A DNA stretch of 11,521 nucleotides from assembly GCF_937958535.1 (NCBI RefSeq), contig NZ_CALGNQ010000103.1, positions 1 to 11,521 on the forward strand. The letters are read 5' to 3'. A program made the translations under genes and the position numbers. This document shows positions 1 through 6,359 of this stretch, piece by piece. A model generated the notes under the pieces. That model saw only the letters and a program-made list of their open reading frames with translations, did no database searches and had not been told where the DNA came from. This DNA is from an uncultured Georgenia sp. GTDB lineage: Bacteria; Actinomycetota; Actinomycetes; Actinomycetales; Actinomycetaceae. Each line of letters begins with the position of its first letter. Position 1 is the stretch's first letter.

Positions 1-2
1 GG

Positions 3-947
3 TCAGCCCGCGTCCGAGCGCCCGAGACGGTCGATGGCGGCCACCGCCATGTCCCACAGCCGCTCCCGGTCCAGCGACACCGCCACCCGGGTGTTCACCG
101 GCCGCCCGAGCAGCCCGTCGAAGTCGGTGACCGTCATCCCGGTGGTCCACCGGCCCTCGGTCTCGACGGTGACGAACGCGTCCCGGTAGGTCATGACGTC
201 CGGGTCGAGCACCGCGGCCACCGCGCACAGGTCGTGCACGGCGGGTGCCGGGAAGCCGCGGCGGGCGTAGGCGGCGGTGAAGAACTCCAGCAGGTCCTCG
301 ACGAACCCGGCCAGCGGCGTCCCCAGTGCCCGGACCCGGCTGCGGAAGGACTCGTCGGCCAGCGCCTGGTGGGTGAGGTCGAGGCCGACCATGGTCACCG
401 GCCAGGGCGCTGCGAAGACCGCGGCGGCGGCCTCCGGGTCGGCGAGGATGTTGAACTCCGCCGCCGGGGTGCGGTTGCCACGGGTGTAGGAGCCGCCCAT
501 GAGCGAGACCCCCTTGACGCGTTCCGCCAGCCGCGGCTCGAGCGCCAGCGCGACCGCGATGTTGGTCAGCGGACCGGTCGGGACCAGGGTGACGGTCCCG
601 GGCTCGTGGGCCATGACCGTGTCGACGATGAGCTGGGCGGCGCGGCGTGGGTCCAGCGGCACCGCCGGCTCCGGGAGCACCGGTCCGTCCAGGCCGCTCT
701 CCCCGTGGTAGTCGGGGGCGATGATCGCCTCGCGCACGAGCGGCGCCGCCGCTCCGCGGGCGACCGGGACGGCCACCCCGGCCACCGTGCACACCGCGCG
801 GGCGTTGCGGGTGACCTTCTCGATCGTCTGGTTGCCCGCCACCGTCGTGATCGCCAGCAGCTCGCTGCGGACGTCACCGGCCGCGAGCAGGATCGCCAGC
901 GCGTCGTCGTGGCCCGGGTCGCAGTCGAGGAGGATCTTCTCGGCCAT
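3..947 (-). CDS. Nucleoside hydrolase (RihA/RihB-like, inosine-uridine preferring family)
   Basis: This enzyme should hydrolyse the N-glycosidic bond of ribonucleosides, releasing ribose and a free base for salvage; it is cytosolic. The 314-residue protein opens with the family signature DCDPGHDDA (residues 8-16), whose aspartates D8, D10, D14 and D15 bind the catalytic calcium and ribose. Further family motifs are HGESGLDGP (81-89), PTGPLTNIA (123-131), the MGG turn (150-152), AEFN with E164 and N166, and the late HD pair H238-D239. The DPGHDD form and the overall sequence resemble the pyrimidine-preferring RihA/RihB branch, but substrate preference cannot be settled by eye. Length is normal and the stop codon is complete at the window edge. 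I chose the ATG at 947, because an upstream in-frame TTG would add 22 low-complexity Gly/Ala residues before the first beta strand. There is no Shine-Dalgarno; a -10-like hexamer lies 6 bases upstream. The gene is divergent from the kinase pair, with no evident functional link. Confidence 0.93.
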   Translation of the reverse strand: MAEKILLDCDPGHDDALAILLAAGDVRSELLAITTVAGNQTIEKVTRNARAVCTVAGVAVPVARGAAAPLVREAIIAPDYHGESGLDGPVLPEPAVPLDPRRAAQLIVDTVMAHEPGTVTLVPTGPLTNIAVALALEPRLAERVKGVSLMGGSYTRGNRTPAAEFNILADPEAAAAVFAAPWPVTMVGLDLTHQALADESFRSRVRALGTPLAGFVEDLLEFFTAAYARRGFPAPAVHDLCAVAAVLDPDVMTYRDAFVTVETEGRWTTGMTVTDFDGLLGRPVNTRVAVSLDRERLWDMAVAAIDRLGRSDAG

Positions 948-953
948 GACCCG

Positions 954-959
954 AGTCTG
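954..959 (-). promoter_or_regulatory. Candidate -10 box, leaderless promoter of nucleoside hydrolase
   Basis: On the minus strand the hexamer CAGACT matches TANNNT at all fixed positions but the first. It ends 6 bases before the ATG at 947, which would put the transcription start at or next to the start codon. No Shine-Dalgarno is present. The -35 region is not recognisable. The call rests mainly on the same arrangement at five other genes in this window. Confidence 0.4.
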
Positions 960-1008
960 GCACGCGCCGCCGGCCCCGGCTCCGGAGGCGCCGGAGGCTG
1001 CCCCGCAC

Positions 1009-1014
1009 CACAAT
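1009..1014 (+). promoter_or_regulatory. Candidate -10 box, leaderless promoter of kinase 1
   Basis: CACAAT (close to TATAAT/TANNNT) is followed by 7 bases and then the GTG at 1022. The spacing predicts an mRNA that starts at the GTG. The hexamer overlaps the ATG at 1013, so if it is the real -10, that ATG cannot be in the transcript. This decides the start of the downstream gene. No clear -35 was seen. Confidence 0.45.
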
Positions 1015-1021
1015 GGCGGGC

Positions 1022-1912
1022 GTGACCTCTCTGGCCGGACGCTACGAGCTGCGCCGCGTCATCGGGCGTGGCGGCATGGGGGCCGTGTGGGCGGCCCGCG
1101 ACCACGCCGAGCAGCGGGACGTCGCCGTCAAGATCGCCGGGCCGCAGCCGGGCGCGGCGGCCCGGCTGCGGCGGGAGGCCGAGCTCACCGCCGCGGTCAC
1201 CCACCCCGGCGTGGTCGGCGTGCGGGACGCGGGGGAGGACGCCGGCACCACCTTCCTCGTCCTCGACCTGCTCCGGGGGCCGGACCTCGGCCAGGTCCTG
1301 CGCCGCGGCCCGGTGCCCGCCCCGGACGCCGTCCGGCTCGCCGCCGAGGTCGCCGACGCGCTGGCCGCCGCGCACGCGGTCGGGGTCGTCCACGGCGATG
1401 TCTCACCCGCGAACGTCGTGCTCGCGGAGGAGGAGGCCGTGCTCGTGGACTTCGGTGCCGCGTGCCGGACCCGCGCCGCGGCCGGGCGCACCACCGTCGG
1501 CACCGCGCCGTACATGGCACCCGAGCAGGTCACCGCGCAGCGGCTGGGCCCCGGCGCCGACGTCTACGCCCTGGGCTGCCTGGTCACCGCGAGCCTCGCC
1601 GGCCGCCCCCCGTTCACGGCACCCACGACCACCGGCGTCCTCCACCGCCACGTGCGGGCCGAGCCACCGCGGCTGCGCGACCTCCTCCGCGGCACCCCCG
1701 CACCGCTGGACGAGGCGGTGGCGCGGATGCTGGCCAAGGACCCCGCCCGACGGGGCAGCGCAGCCGACGCCCGGGAGGCGCTGCGGGCGGTCGAGCACGA
1801 CCCGGCGCTCGCGGGGGCCGCCCCGGTGGCGCTCCCGCCCCCGACCCGGCTCGACCCGGCAGCCACGCAGCCGCACATCGCACTGCTCGACACCGCGCCC
1901 CGCGCCGCCTGA
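1022..1912 (+). CDS. Soluble Ser/Thr protein kinase, PknB-type fold, altered catalytic loop (kinase 1)
   Basis: A 296-residue Hanks-type kinase is predicted, with one kinase domain filling residues 7 to about 265, no PASTA or other sensor domain and no membrane helix. Visible motifs are the Gly-rich loop G15-R-G17-GM-G20-A-V22, the ATP-anchoring K37 in VAVK, the helix-C glutamate E52 in RREAE, D143-F-G145, and TVGTAPYMAPEQ in the activation segment. The catalytic loop reads HGDVSPAN (124-131). The usual HRD arginine is Gly (a non-RD kinase), and the usual lysine two residues after the catalytic D126 is S128, while its tandem paralogue keeps Lys. Activity may therefore be reduced or unusual. 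I start at the GTG, not the ATG three codons upstream: the GTG aligns exactly with the start of the downstream paralogue and lies 7 bases after a -10-like box. The tail after the domain carries LDPAATQPHIALLDTA, which is similar in the paralogue. Targets are unknown. Confidence 0.88.
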   Translation: MTSLAGRYELRRVIGRGGMGAVWAARDHAEQRDVAVKIAGPQPGAAARLRREAELTAAVTHPGVVGVRDAGEDAGTTFLVLDLLRGPDLGQVLRRGPVPAPDAVRLAAEVADALAAAHAVGVVHGDVSPANVVLAEEEAVLVDFGAACRTRAAAGRTTVGTAPYMAPEQVTAQRLGPGADVYALGCLVTASLAGRPPFTAPTTTGVLHRHVRAEPPRLRDLLRGTPAPLDEAVARMLAKDPARRGSAADAREALRAVEHDPALAGAAPVALPPPTRLDPAATQPHIALLDTAPRAA

Positions 1913-1927
1913 CTGTCACCGAGATCA

Positions 1928-1962
1928 CGTTCCGGGCGGGACCCTGGTCCCATTCCGGAACG
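1928..1962 (+). terminator. Strong hairpin between the two kinase genes (terminator or operator)
   Basis: Two nested inverted repeats form one long stem. CGTTCCGG (1928-1935) pairs with CCGGAACG (1955-1962), and inside it GGGACC (1938-1943) pairs with GGTCCC (1946-1951), with a two-base apex CT and a small internal loop (GC opposite ATT). It begins 15 bases after the kinase 1 stop codon, as expected of an intrinsic terminator, but no T run follows on the plus strand; U-poor terminators are common in GC-rich actinobacteria. Its right arm also covers the expected -35 region of the kinase 2 promoter (-10 at 1975-1980), so an operator role is possible. The dyad is directly visible; its function is inferred. 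Confidence 0.5.
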
Positions 1963-1974
1963 GACGAAACGGGC

Positions 1975-1980
1975 AAGAAT
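1975..1980 (+). promoter_or_regulatory. Candidate -10 box, leaderless promoter of kinase 2
   Basis: AAGAAT lies exactly 7 bases before the GTG at 1988, matching the geometry at kinase 1. It matches TANNNT except at the first base. No Shine-Dalgarno precedes the GTG. The hairpin at 1928-1962 covers the place where a -35 would lie. Confidence 0.38.
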
Positions 1981-1987
1981 CGTCGCC

Positions 1988-2998
1988 GTGCATACCCTCG
2001 CCGACCGTTACCAGCTGCGCCGTGTCATCGGCCGCGGCGGCCTGGGCAGGGTCTGGGCCGCCCGGGACCTGATGACGGGCCGCGAGGTGGCCGTCAAGAC
2101 GTCCGACCACACCGCCGCCGAGCGCCTGCGCCGCGAGGCCGCCCTCATCGCCCGGGTGGACCACCCCGGCGTGGTCGACGTGCTCGACACCGGGGAGGAC
2201 GGGCAGACCGTCTTCTACGTCATGGAGCTGCTGCCGGGACGCGACCTGTCGGCGGTGCTGCGGGACGGACCGCTGCCCGCGCCCGTCGCGGTGCAGGTCG
2301 CCGCCGGCCTGGCGGACATCCTCCACGCCACCCACCGCAGCGGCGTCGTCCACGGCGACGTCAAACCCGCCAACGTCGTCCTCACCGACGACGACGTCGT
2401 CCTCGTCGACTTCGGCGCCGCCGCCACCACCCACGACGGGCCGCACCGGGAGACCGTCGGCACCGCCCCCTACATGGCCCCGGAGCAGGTGACCTGCCGG
2501 CCCCTCACCCCCGCCACCGACCTCTACTCCCTGGGCTGCCTCCTCGTCTCCGCCCTCGCCGGACGACCGCCCTTCTGGTCGGACTCGCCCACCGAGGTGC
2601 TCCGCTGGCAGGTGCGCGCCGAGCCGCCGCGGCTGCGCGACCTGCTCGACGGCGTCCCCGAGCGGCTCGAGGAGCTCGTCGGCCGGCTGCTGCGCAAGGA
2701 CCCGGCCCACCGCGGCAGCGCCGCGGCGGTCCGCGACGCGCTGCGCGAGCTCCAGGGCCACCCGGCGCTCGCCGGCGTCACCCCGCGGGCCACCGTGCCG
2801 CCCGTCCGGGTCGACCCCCAGGCGACGATGCCGGCGCTCACCCTGCTCACCACGGCACGGCACTGCGGGCCGGACCACCGGCTGCCGCCGCGCGCGACCA
2901 CGGGCGGTGCTGCCCCCACCCGTCCCGCAGTGCGCCGTGCCGCGCGGCAGCCCGAGCCCGGGCGACACCGTGCGCGCGACGGGCACCTCGTGCGCTGA
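1988..2998 (+). CDS. Soluble Ser/Thr protein kinase, PknB-type fold (kinase 2)
   Basis: This is a 336-residue paralogue of the preceding kinase. The two align almost without gaps over the kinase domain, with well over half of residues identical by eye. Visible motifs are G15-R-G17-GL-G20-R-V22, K37 in VAVK, E50 in RREAA, HGDVKPAN (122-129) with catalytic D124 and lysine K126, D141-F-G143, and TVGTAPYMAPEQ. It keeps the catalytic-loop lysine that kinase 1 has lost, but like kinase 1 has HGD in place of HRD, so it belongs to the non-RD class that normally does not need activation-loop phosphorylation. No transmembrane helix or sensor domain is present, so it should be cytosolic. After the domain a VDPQATMPALTLLTTA segment matches the tail of kinase 1. 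It then runs on for about 45 Pro/Arg/Ala-rich residues of low complexity that kinase 1 lacks. The GTG start has no Shine-Dalgarno. The gene ends 18 bases from the convergent GNAT gene. Substrates are unknown. Confidence 0.9.
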   Translation: MHTLADRYQLRRVIGRGGLGRVWAARDLMTGREVAVKTSDHTAAERLRREAALIARVDHPGVVDVLDTGEDGQTVFYVMELLPGRDLSAVLRDGPLPAPVAVQVAAGLADILHATHRSGVVHGDVKPANVVLTDDDVVLVDFGAAATTHDGPHRETVGTAPYMAPEQVTCRPLTPATDLYSLGCLLVSALAGRPPFWSDSPTEVLRWQVRAEPPRLRDLLDGVPERLEELVGRLLRKDPAHRGSAAAVRDALRELQGHPALAGVTPRATVPPVRVDPQATMPALTLLTTARHCGPDHRLPPRATTGGAAPTRPAVRRAARQPEPGRHRARDGHLVR

Positions 2999-3016
2999 CG
3001 GCCGCCGGGGACGCGC

Positions 3017-3640
3017 TCAGACCTGGGCGAACCAGCAGCTCTCGACGAGCTCGACGGTCTCGGTGTCCAGCGCCCGCCGCGGACCGGCGGGGGCGAAGCC
3101 GGCGGACGCGAGGAAGCGGGTGCGTGCCTCGTCCTCCTGGTCCGCCCACACGACCAGCGCGGTGCCCCCGACGTCGCGGACGAGGTCGGCGCACGCGGCC
3201 AGCAGACGCGAGCCGTGTCCCTGCCGGGTGTGCGCGGCGGCCACCTCCAGGGCGAGCACCTCGACCGGCGCGGTCCCGGCGGAGTCGGGCAGCTGGGTGT
3301 GCTGGGCCGGGGCGAAGGCGAGGAACCCGACGACCTCCCGGCCCGCCAGGGCCGTGAGCACCCGGTGCCGCGGCGTGGGCGGGGTGGTGATCGCCGCGTG
3401 CCACTGGGCGGAGACCGCGTCGGTGTCGACGTGGGCGAGCTGCTCCGCGGTGACCAGCCCGCGGGCCCGCCACGCCTCGAGCTGGAGGCCGGCGATGAGC
3501 GGTGCGTCCTCCGGGATCGAGGGACGGACCGACAGGTCGGCCGTCGGGCCGTGGTCGTGCCCCGCGTGCGGGTCCTGCCCACCGGTCGCCAGGGCGCCGA
3601 GCACGTCGTCCGGGTCGTGCCGTCCGCTGTCCTTGCTCAC
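3017..3640 (-). CDS. GNAT family N-acetyltransferase
   Basis: A 207-residue protein with a single GNAT (Gcn5-related) acetyltransferase domain, residues about 36-185. It would transfer an acetyl group from acetyl-CoA to an amine on an unknown acceptor. The domain starts with LSVRPSIPEDAPLIAGLQ, and motif A is VEVLALEVAAAHTRQGHGSRLL, where R139-Q-G141-H-G143 is the pyrophosphate-binding (R/Q)xxGxG/A loop. The motif B region FLASAGFAPAGPRRAL (177-190) closes the fold. The first 34 residues are a His/Asp/Gly-rich extension, probably disordered. I start at the GTG at 3640; it has no Shine-Dalgarno but a TAGCCT hexamer 6 bases upstream. The gene is convergent with kinase 2 and divergent from dapA across 125 bases. 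Many such GNATs in actinobacteria are of unknown substrate, and nothing here points to one. Confidence 0.85.
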   Translation of the reverse strand: MSKDSGRHDPDDVLGALATGGQDPHAGHDHGPTADLSVRPSIPEDAPLIAGLQLEAWRARGLVTAEQLAHVDTDAVSAQWHAAITTPPTPRHRVLTALAGREVVGFLAFAPAQHTQLPDSAGTAPVEVLALEVAAAHTRQGHGSRLLAACADLVRDVGGTALVVWADQEDEARTRFLASAGFAPAGPRRALDTETVELVESCWFAQV

Positions 3641-3646
3641 CCCGGC

Positions 3647-3652
3647 AGGCTA
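3647..3652 (-). promoter_or_regulatory. Candidate -10 box, leaderless promoter of the GNAT gene
   Basis: On the minus strand TAGCCT is a full TANNNT match that ends 6 bases before the GTG at 3640. This fits a transcript starting at the start codon. No Shine-Dalgarno is present. The -35 is not clear. Confidence 0.5.
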
Positions 3653-3752
3653 CCCAACCGCGCGAGGTGACGGCCCGCCGGCGCCCCCCGGCCGCATCCG
3701 GGGCAGGGCGGTCGCTCCGCGGACACCGGCGATCGTCGTCGACGGCTGGCGG

Positions 3753-3758
3753 TACCGT
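3753..3758 (+). promoter_or_regulatory. Candidate -10 box, leaderless promoter of dapA operon
   Basis: TACCGT is a full TANNNT match followed by 7 bases and the dapA ATG at 3766. No Shine-Dalgarno precedes the ATG, so dapA mRNA is probably leaderless. No consensus -35 was seen around 3730. The 125-base region shared with the GNAT promoter holds nothing else that I can support. Confidence 0.55.
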
Positions 3759-3765
3759 CTTCCCC

Positions 3766-4665
3766 ATGAACGCTGCCGTGCCCCCACGCACCTTCGGGTC
3801 GGTGTCCGTCGCGATGGTGACCCCGTTCCACCCCGACGGGACCGTCGACGTCGCCACCGCGCAGCAGCTGGCCGTCGAGCTCGTCGACGCCGGCTGCGAC
3901 AGCCTCGTCGTCAACGGCACCACCGGGGAGTCCTCCACCACCCACCAGCCCGAGAAGGACGCCCTCGTGCGCGGCGTCGTCGAGGCGGTGGGGGAGCGGG
4001 CGATGGTCATCGCCGGCGCCGGGTCGAACGACACCGCGCACGCCGTGCGGATCGCCAAGAGCGCCGAGCGTACGGGTGCGCACGGGCTGCTCGTCGTCAC
4101 GCCCTACTACAACCGGCCCTCGCAGGAGGGTGTGTACACCCACATCCGCACCATCGCCGACTCCACCGACCTGCCCGTCATGCTGTACGACATCCCGGGC
4201 CGCACCGGCGTCGGCATCGGCGACGACATCCTCGCCCGGCTCGCGGAGCACCCGCGCATCCTTGCCGTGAAGGACGCGACCGGTGACGTCCAGCAGGGCT
4301 TCGAGCGGATGGCACGCACCGGGCTGGAGTTCTACTCCGGGGACGACGGCCTGAACTTCGCCTGGCTCGCCCACGGCGCCTCCGGCGTCGTCAGCGTGGT
4401 CGGGCACCTCGCCGCCGGCGCCTACGCCGAGATGGTCGCCGAGGTGGACGACGGCGACCTCGTCGCGGCCCGGGCCGTCGCCAACCGGACGCGCGCCCTC
4501 GTCAATGCGATCATGGGAGGCGGTCAAGGCGCCGTCATGGTCAAGGAGGCGCTGCACCTGCAGGGCCGGCTGCCGAGCCCGGCGGTGCGGCTGCCGCTGG
4601 TCCGGGCGGCGGAGCACGAGATCGCAGCGCTGGAGACGGTGCTGCGCCAGGAAGGACTTCTGTGA
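3766..4665 (+). CDS. dapA: 4-Hydroxy-tetrahydrodipicolinate synthase (dihydrodipicolinate synthase)
   Basis: DapA condenses pyruvate with L-aspartate-4-semialdehyde, the first committed step of diaminopimelate and lysine synthesis, feeding both peptidoglycan and protein. The 299-residue length is typical of the family. The catalytic set is complete: Schiff-base K169 in AVKDATGD, the Thr pair T52-T53 in NGTTGESSTT, Y115 in VTPYYNRPSQEG, and Y141 with R146 in LYDIPGRTGV. The C-terminal part also matches (SGDDGLNF and GASGVVSVVGH), so the enzyme looks intact. The start is the ATG at 3766 with an apparent leaderless promoter. The stop codon overlaps the GTG of the RNase J gene (GTGA), so the two are likely co-transcribed and translationally coupled. 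dapA next to an RNase J gene is a familiar actinobacterial arrangement. Confidence 0.97.
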   Translation: MNAAVPPRTFGSVSVAMVTPFHPDGTVDVATAQQLAVELVDAGCDSLVVNGTTGESSTTHQPEKDALVRGVVEAVGERAMVIAGAGSNDTAHAVRIAKSAERTGAHGLLVVTPYYNRPSQEGVYTHIRTIADSTDLPVMLYDIPGRTGVGIGDDILARLAEHPRILAVKDATGDVQQGFERMARTGLEFYSGDDGLNFAWLAHGASGVVSVVGHLAAGAYAEMVAEVDDGDLVAARAVANRTRALVNAIMGGGQGAVMVKEALHLQGRLPSPAVRLPLVRAAEHEIAALETVLRQEGLL

Positions 4666-6347
4666 GCCACGCCCATCCCGACCTCGCACCGCCCGGACCC
4701 CTGCCCGAGGGCGGGATGCGGGTCGTCGCCCTCGGCGGCCTGGGTGAGGTCGGCCGCAACATGGCGGTCATCGAGTACGAGGGGCGCCTGCTCGTCATCG
4801 ACTGCGGGGTGCTCTTCCCCGAGGACGACCAGCCCGGCGTCGACCTCATCCTCCCGGACTTCGACTACATCGCCGACCGGATGCAGGACGTCGAGGCGAT
4901 CATCCTCACCCACGGGCACGAGGACCACATCGGTGCGGTGCCGTACCTGCTGCGGCTGCGCGAGGACATCCCCCTCGTGGGCTCCCAGCTCACCCTGGCC
5001 TTCGTCGAGGCCAAGCTGCGCGAGCACCGGATCACCCCCTACACCTTCGCCGTCAAGGAGGGGCAGGTCGAACGGTTCGGCCCCTTCGAGTGCGAGTTCG
5101 TCGCCGTCAACCACTCCATCCCGGACGCGCTCGCCGTCATGGTGCGCACCGGTGGCGGGACCATCCTCCACACCGGCGACTTCAAGATGGACCAGCTGCC
5201 GCTCGACGGCCGGATCACCGACCTGCGGGCCTTCGCCCGCCTGGGGGAGGAGGGGGTCGACCTGTTCATGGTCGACTCCACCAACGCCGAGGTGCCCGGG
5301 TTCACCGTCGCCGAGGCGGAGATCGGGCCGGTGCTCGACTCCGTCTTCGCCGCGGCCGAGAAGAAGATCGTCGTCGCGTCCTTCGCCTCGCACGTCCACC
5401 GCGTCCAGCAGGTGCTCGACGCCGCCTACGCCCACCGCCGCAAGGTGGCCTTCGTCGGACGCTCCATGGTGCGCAACATGCGCATCGCCGCCGAACTGGG
5501 CTACCTCACCATCCCCGAGGACACCGTCATCGACATCAAGCAGGTCGACGACCTGCGCGACGACGAGCTCGTCCTCATGGCCACCGGCTCCCAGGGCGAG
5601 CCGATGGCGGCGCTGAGCCGGATCGCCAACCGCGACCACCGCATCTCCGTCGGCCCCGGCGACACGGTGATCTTCGCCTCCTCCCTCATCCCCGGGAACG
5701 AGAACTCCGTCTACCGGGTCATCAACGGGCTCACCCGCCTCGGCGCCAAGGTGGTCCACCAGGGCAACGCCCGGGTGCACGTCTCCGGCCACGCGAGCGC
5801 GGGCGAGCTGCTGTACGTCTACAACATCGTCCAGCCCCGCAACGTCATGCCGGTCCACGGCGAGATCCGTCACCTCGTCGCCAACGGCGCCCTCGCGGTG
5901 CAGACCGGGGTACCTGCCGAGCGGGTCGTGCTCGCCGAGGACGGCGTCGTCGTCGACCTCGTCGACGGCAAGGCGCGCATCGTCGGTGCGGTGCCGAGCC
6001 GCTACGTCTACGTCGACGGCTCGAGTGTCGGAGAGATCACCGAGGCCGAGCTCAAGGACCGGCGCATCCTCGGCGAGGAGGGCTTCATCTCCATCTTCGC
6101 CGCCGTCGACTCCGCCACCGGCGCGGTCGTCGCCGGCCCCCACATCCAGGCGCGCGGCATGGCCGAGGACGAGTCGGTCTTCGACGCCATCCTGCCCAAG
6201 GTCGCCGAGGAGCTGACCAACGCCGCCCGCGGCGGCACCGCCGACACGCACCAGCTGCAGCAGGTCATGCGCCGGGTGGTGGGCCGGTGGGCGTCCAGCC
6301 GGCTCAGGCGGCGGCCGATGATCATCCCGGTCGTCGTCGAGGCGTAG
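4662..6347 (+). CDS. rnj: Ribonuclease J (metallo-beta-lactamase/beta-CASP RNase)
   Basis: RNase J combines 5'-3' exonuclease and endonuclease activity in mRNA turnover and rRNA processing. At 561 residues the protein has the usual family length. The N-terminal metallo-beta-lactamase domain carries THGHEDHIG (H84, H86, D88, H89 for two zinc ions), NHSIPDA (H151), and HTGDFKMD (H170, D173). The beta-CASP part includes DSTNAEVPG, ATGSQGEPMAAL, ASSLIPGNE, VSGHAS and MPVHGEIRHL (H399), all typical. The C-terminal domain ends in RRRPMIIPVVVEA, a conserved RNase J ending. The GTG start overlaps the dapA stop by four bases, and GGAAGGA at 4650-4656 provides a Shine-Dalgarno inside dapA. The next gene begins 12 bases after the stop, so a dapA-rnj-permease operon is likely. 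Confidence 0.96.
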   Translation: MSHAHPDLAPPGPLPEGGMRVVALGGLGEVGRNMAVIEYEGRLLVIDCGVLFPEDDQPGVDLILPDFDYIADRMQDVEAIILTHGHEDHIGAVPYLLRLREDIPLVGSQLTLAFVEAKLREHRITPYTFAVKEGQVERFGPFECEFVAVNHSIPDALAVMVRTGGGTILHTGDFKMDQLPLDGRITDLRAFARLGEEGVDLFMVDSTNAEVPGFTVAEAEIGPVLDSVFAAAEKKIVVASFASHVHRVQQVLDAAYAHRRKVAFVGRSMVRNMRIAAELGYLTIPEDTVIDIKQVDDLRDDELVLMATGSQGEPMAALSRIANRDHRISVGPGDTVIFASSLIPGNENSVYRVINGLTRLGAKVVHQGNARVHVSGHASAGELLYVYNIVQPRNVMPVHGEIRHLVANGALAVQTGVPAERVVLAEDGVVVDLVDGKARIVGAVPSRYVYVDGSSVGEITEAELKDRRILGEEGFISIFAAVDSATGAVVAGPHIQARGMAEDESVFDAILPKVAEELTNAARGGTADTHQLQQVMRRVVGRWASSRLRRRPMIIPVVVEA

Positions 6348-6359
6348 GGCACCGGGGCG

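Noticed and set aside
1013..1021. ATG at 1013 as the start of kinase 1
   Set aside because: The ATG overlaps the likely -10 box, has no Shine-Dalgarno, and the GTG at 1022 aligns exactly with the start of the tandem paralogue.
2998..3017. Terminator between kinase 2 and GNAT
   Set aside because: Only 18 bases separate the convergent stops, and I find no stem of useful length there.
721..3357. Long plus-strand open frame over the kinases, and similar Arg/Pro-rich frames in rnj and ftsK
   Set aside because: Arg/Pro/Ala low-complexity translation, out of frame with recognised kinase motifs; a GC-composition artefact.
3686..3703. Dyad CCCCGG/CCGGGG in the GNAT-dapA gap
   Set aside because: Only six G/C pairs in a very GC-rich region; likely chance, and not placed at a promoter element.
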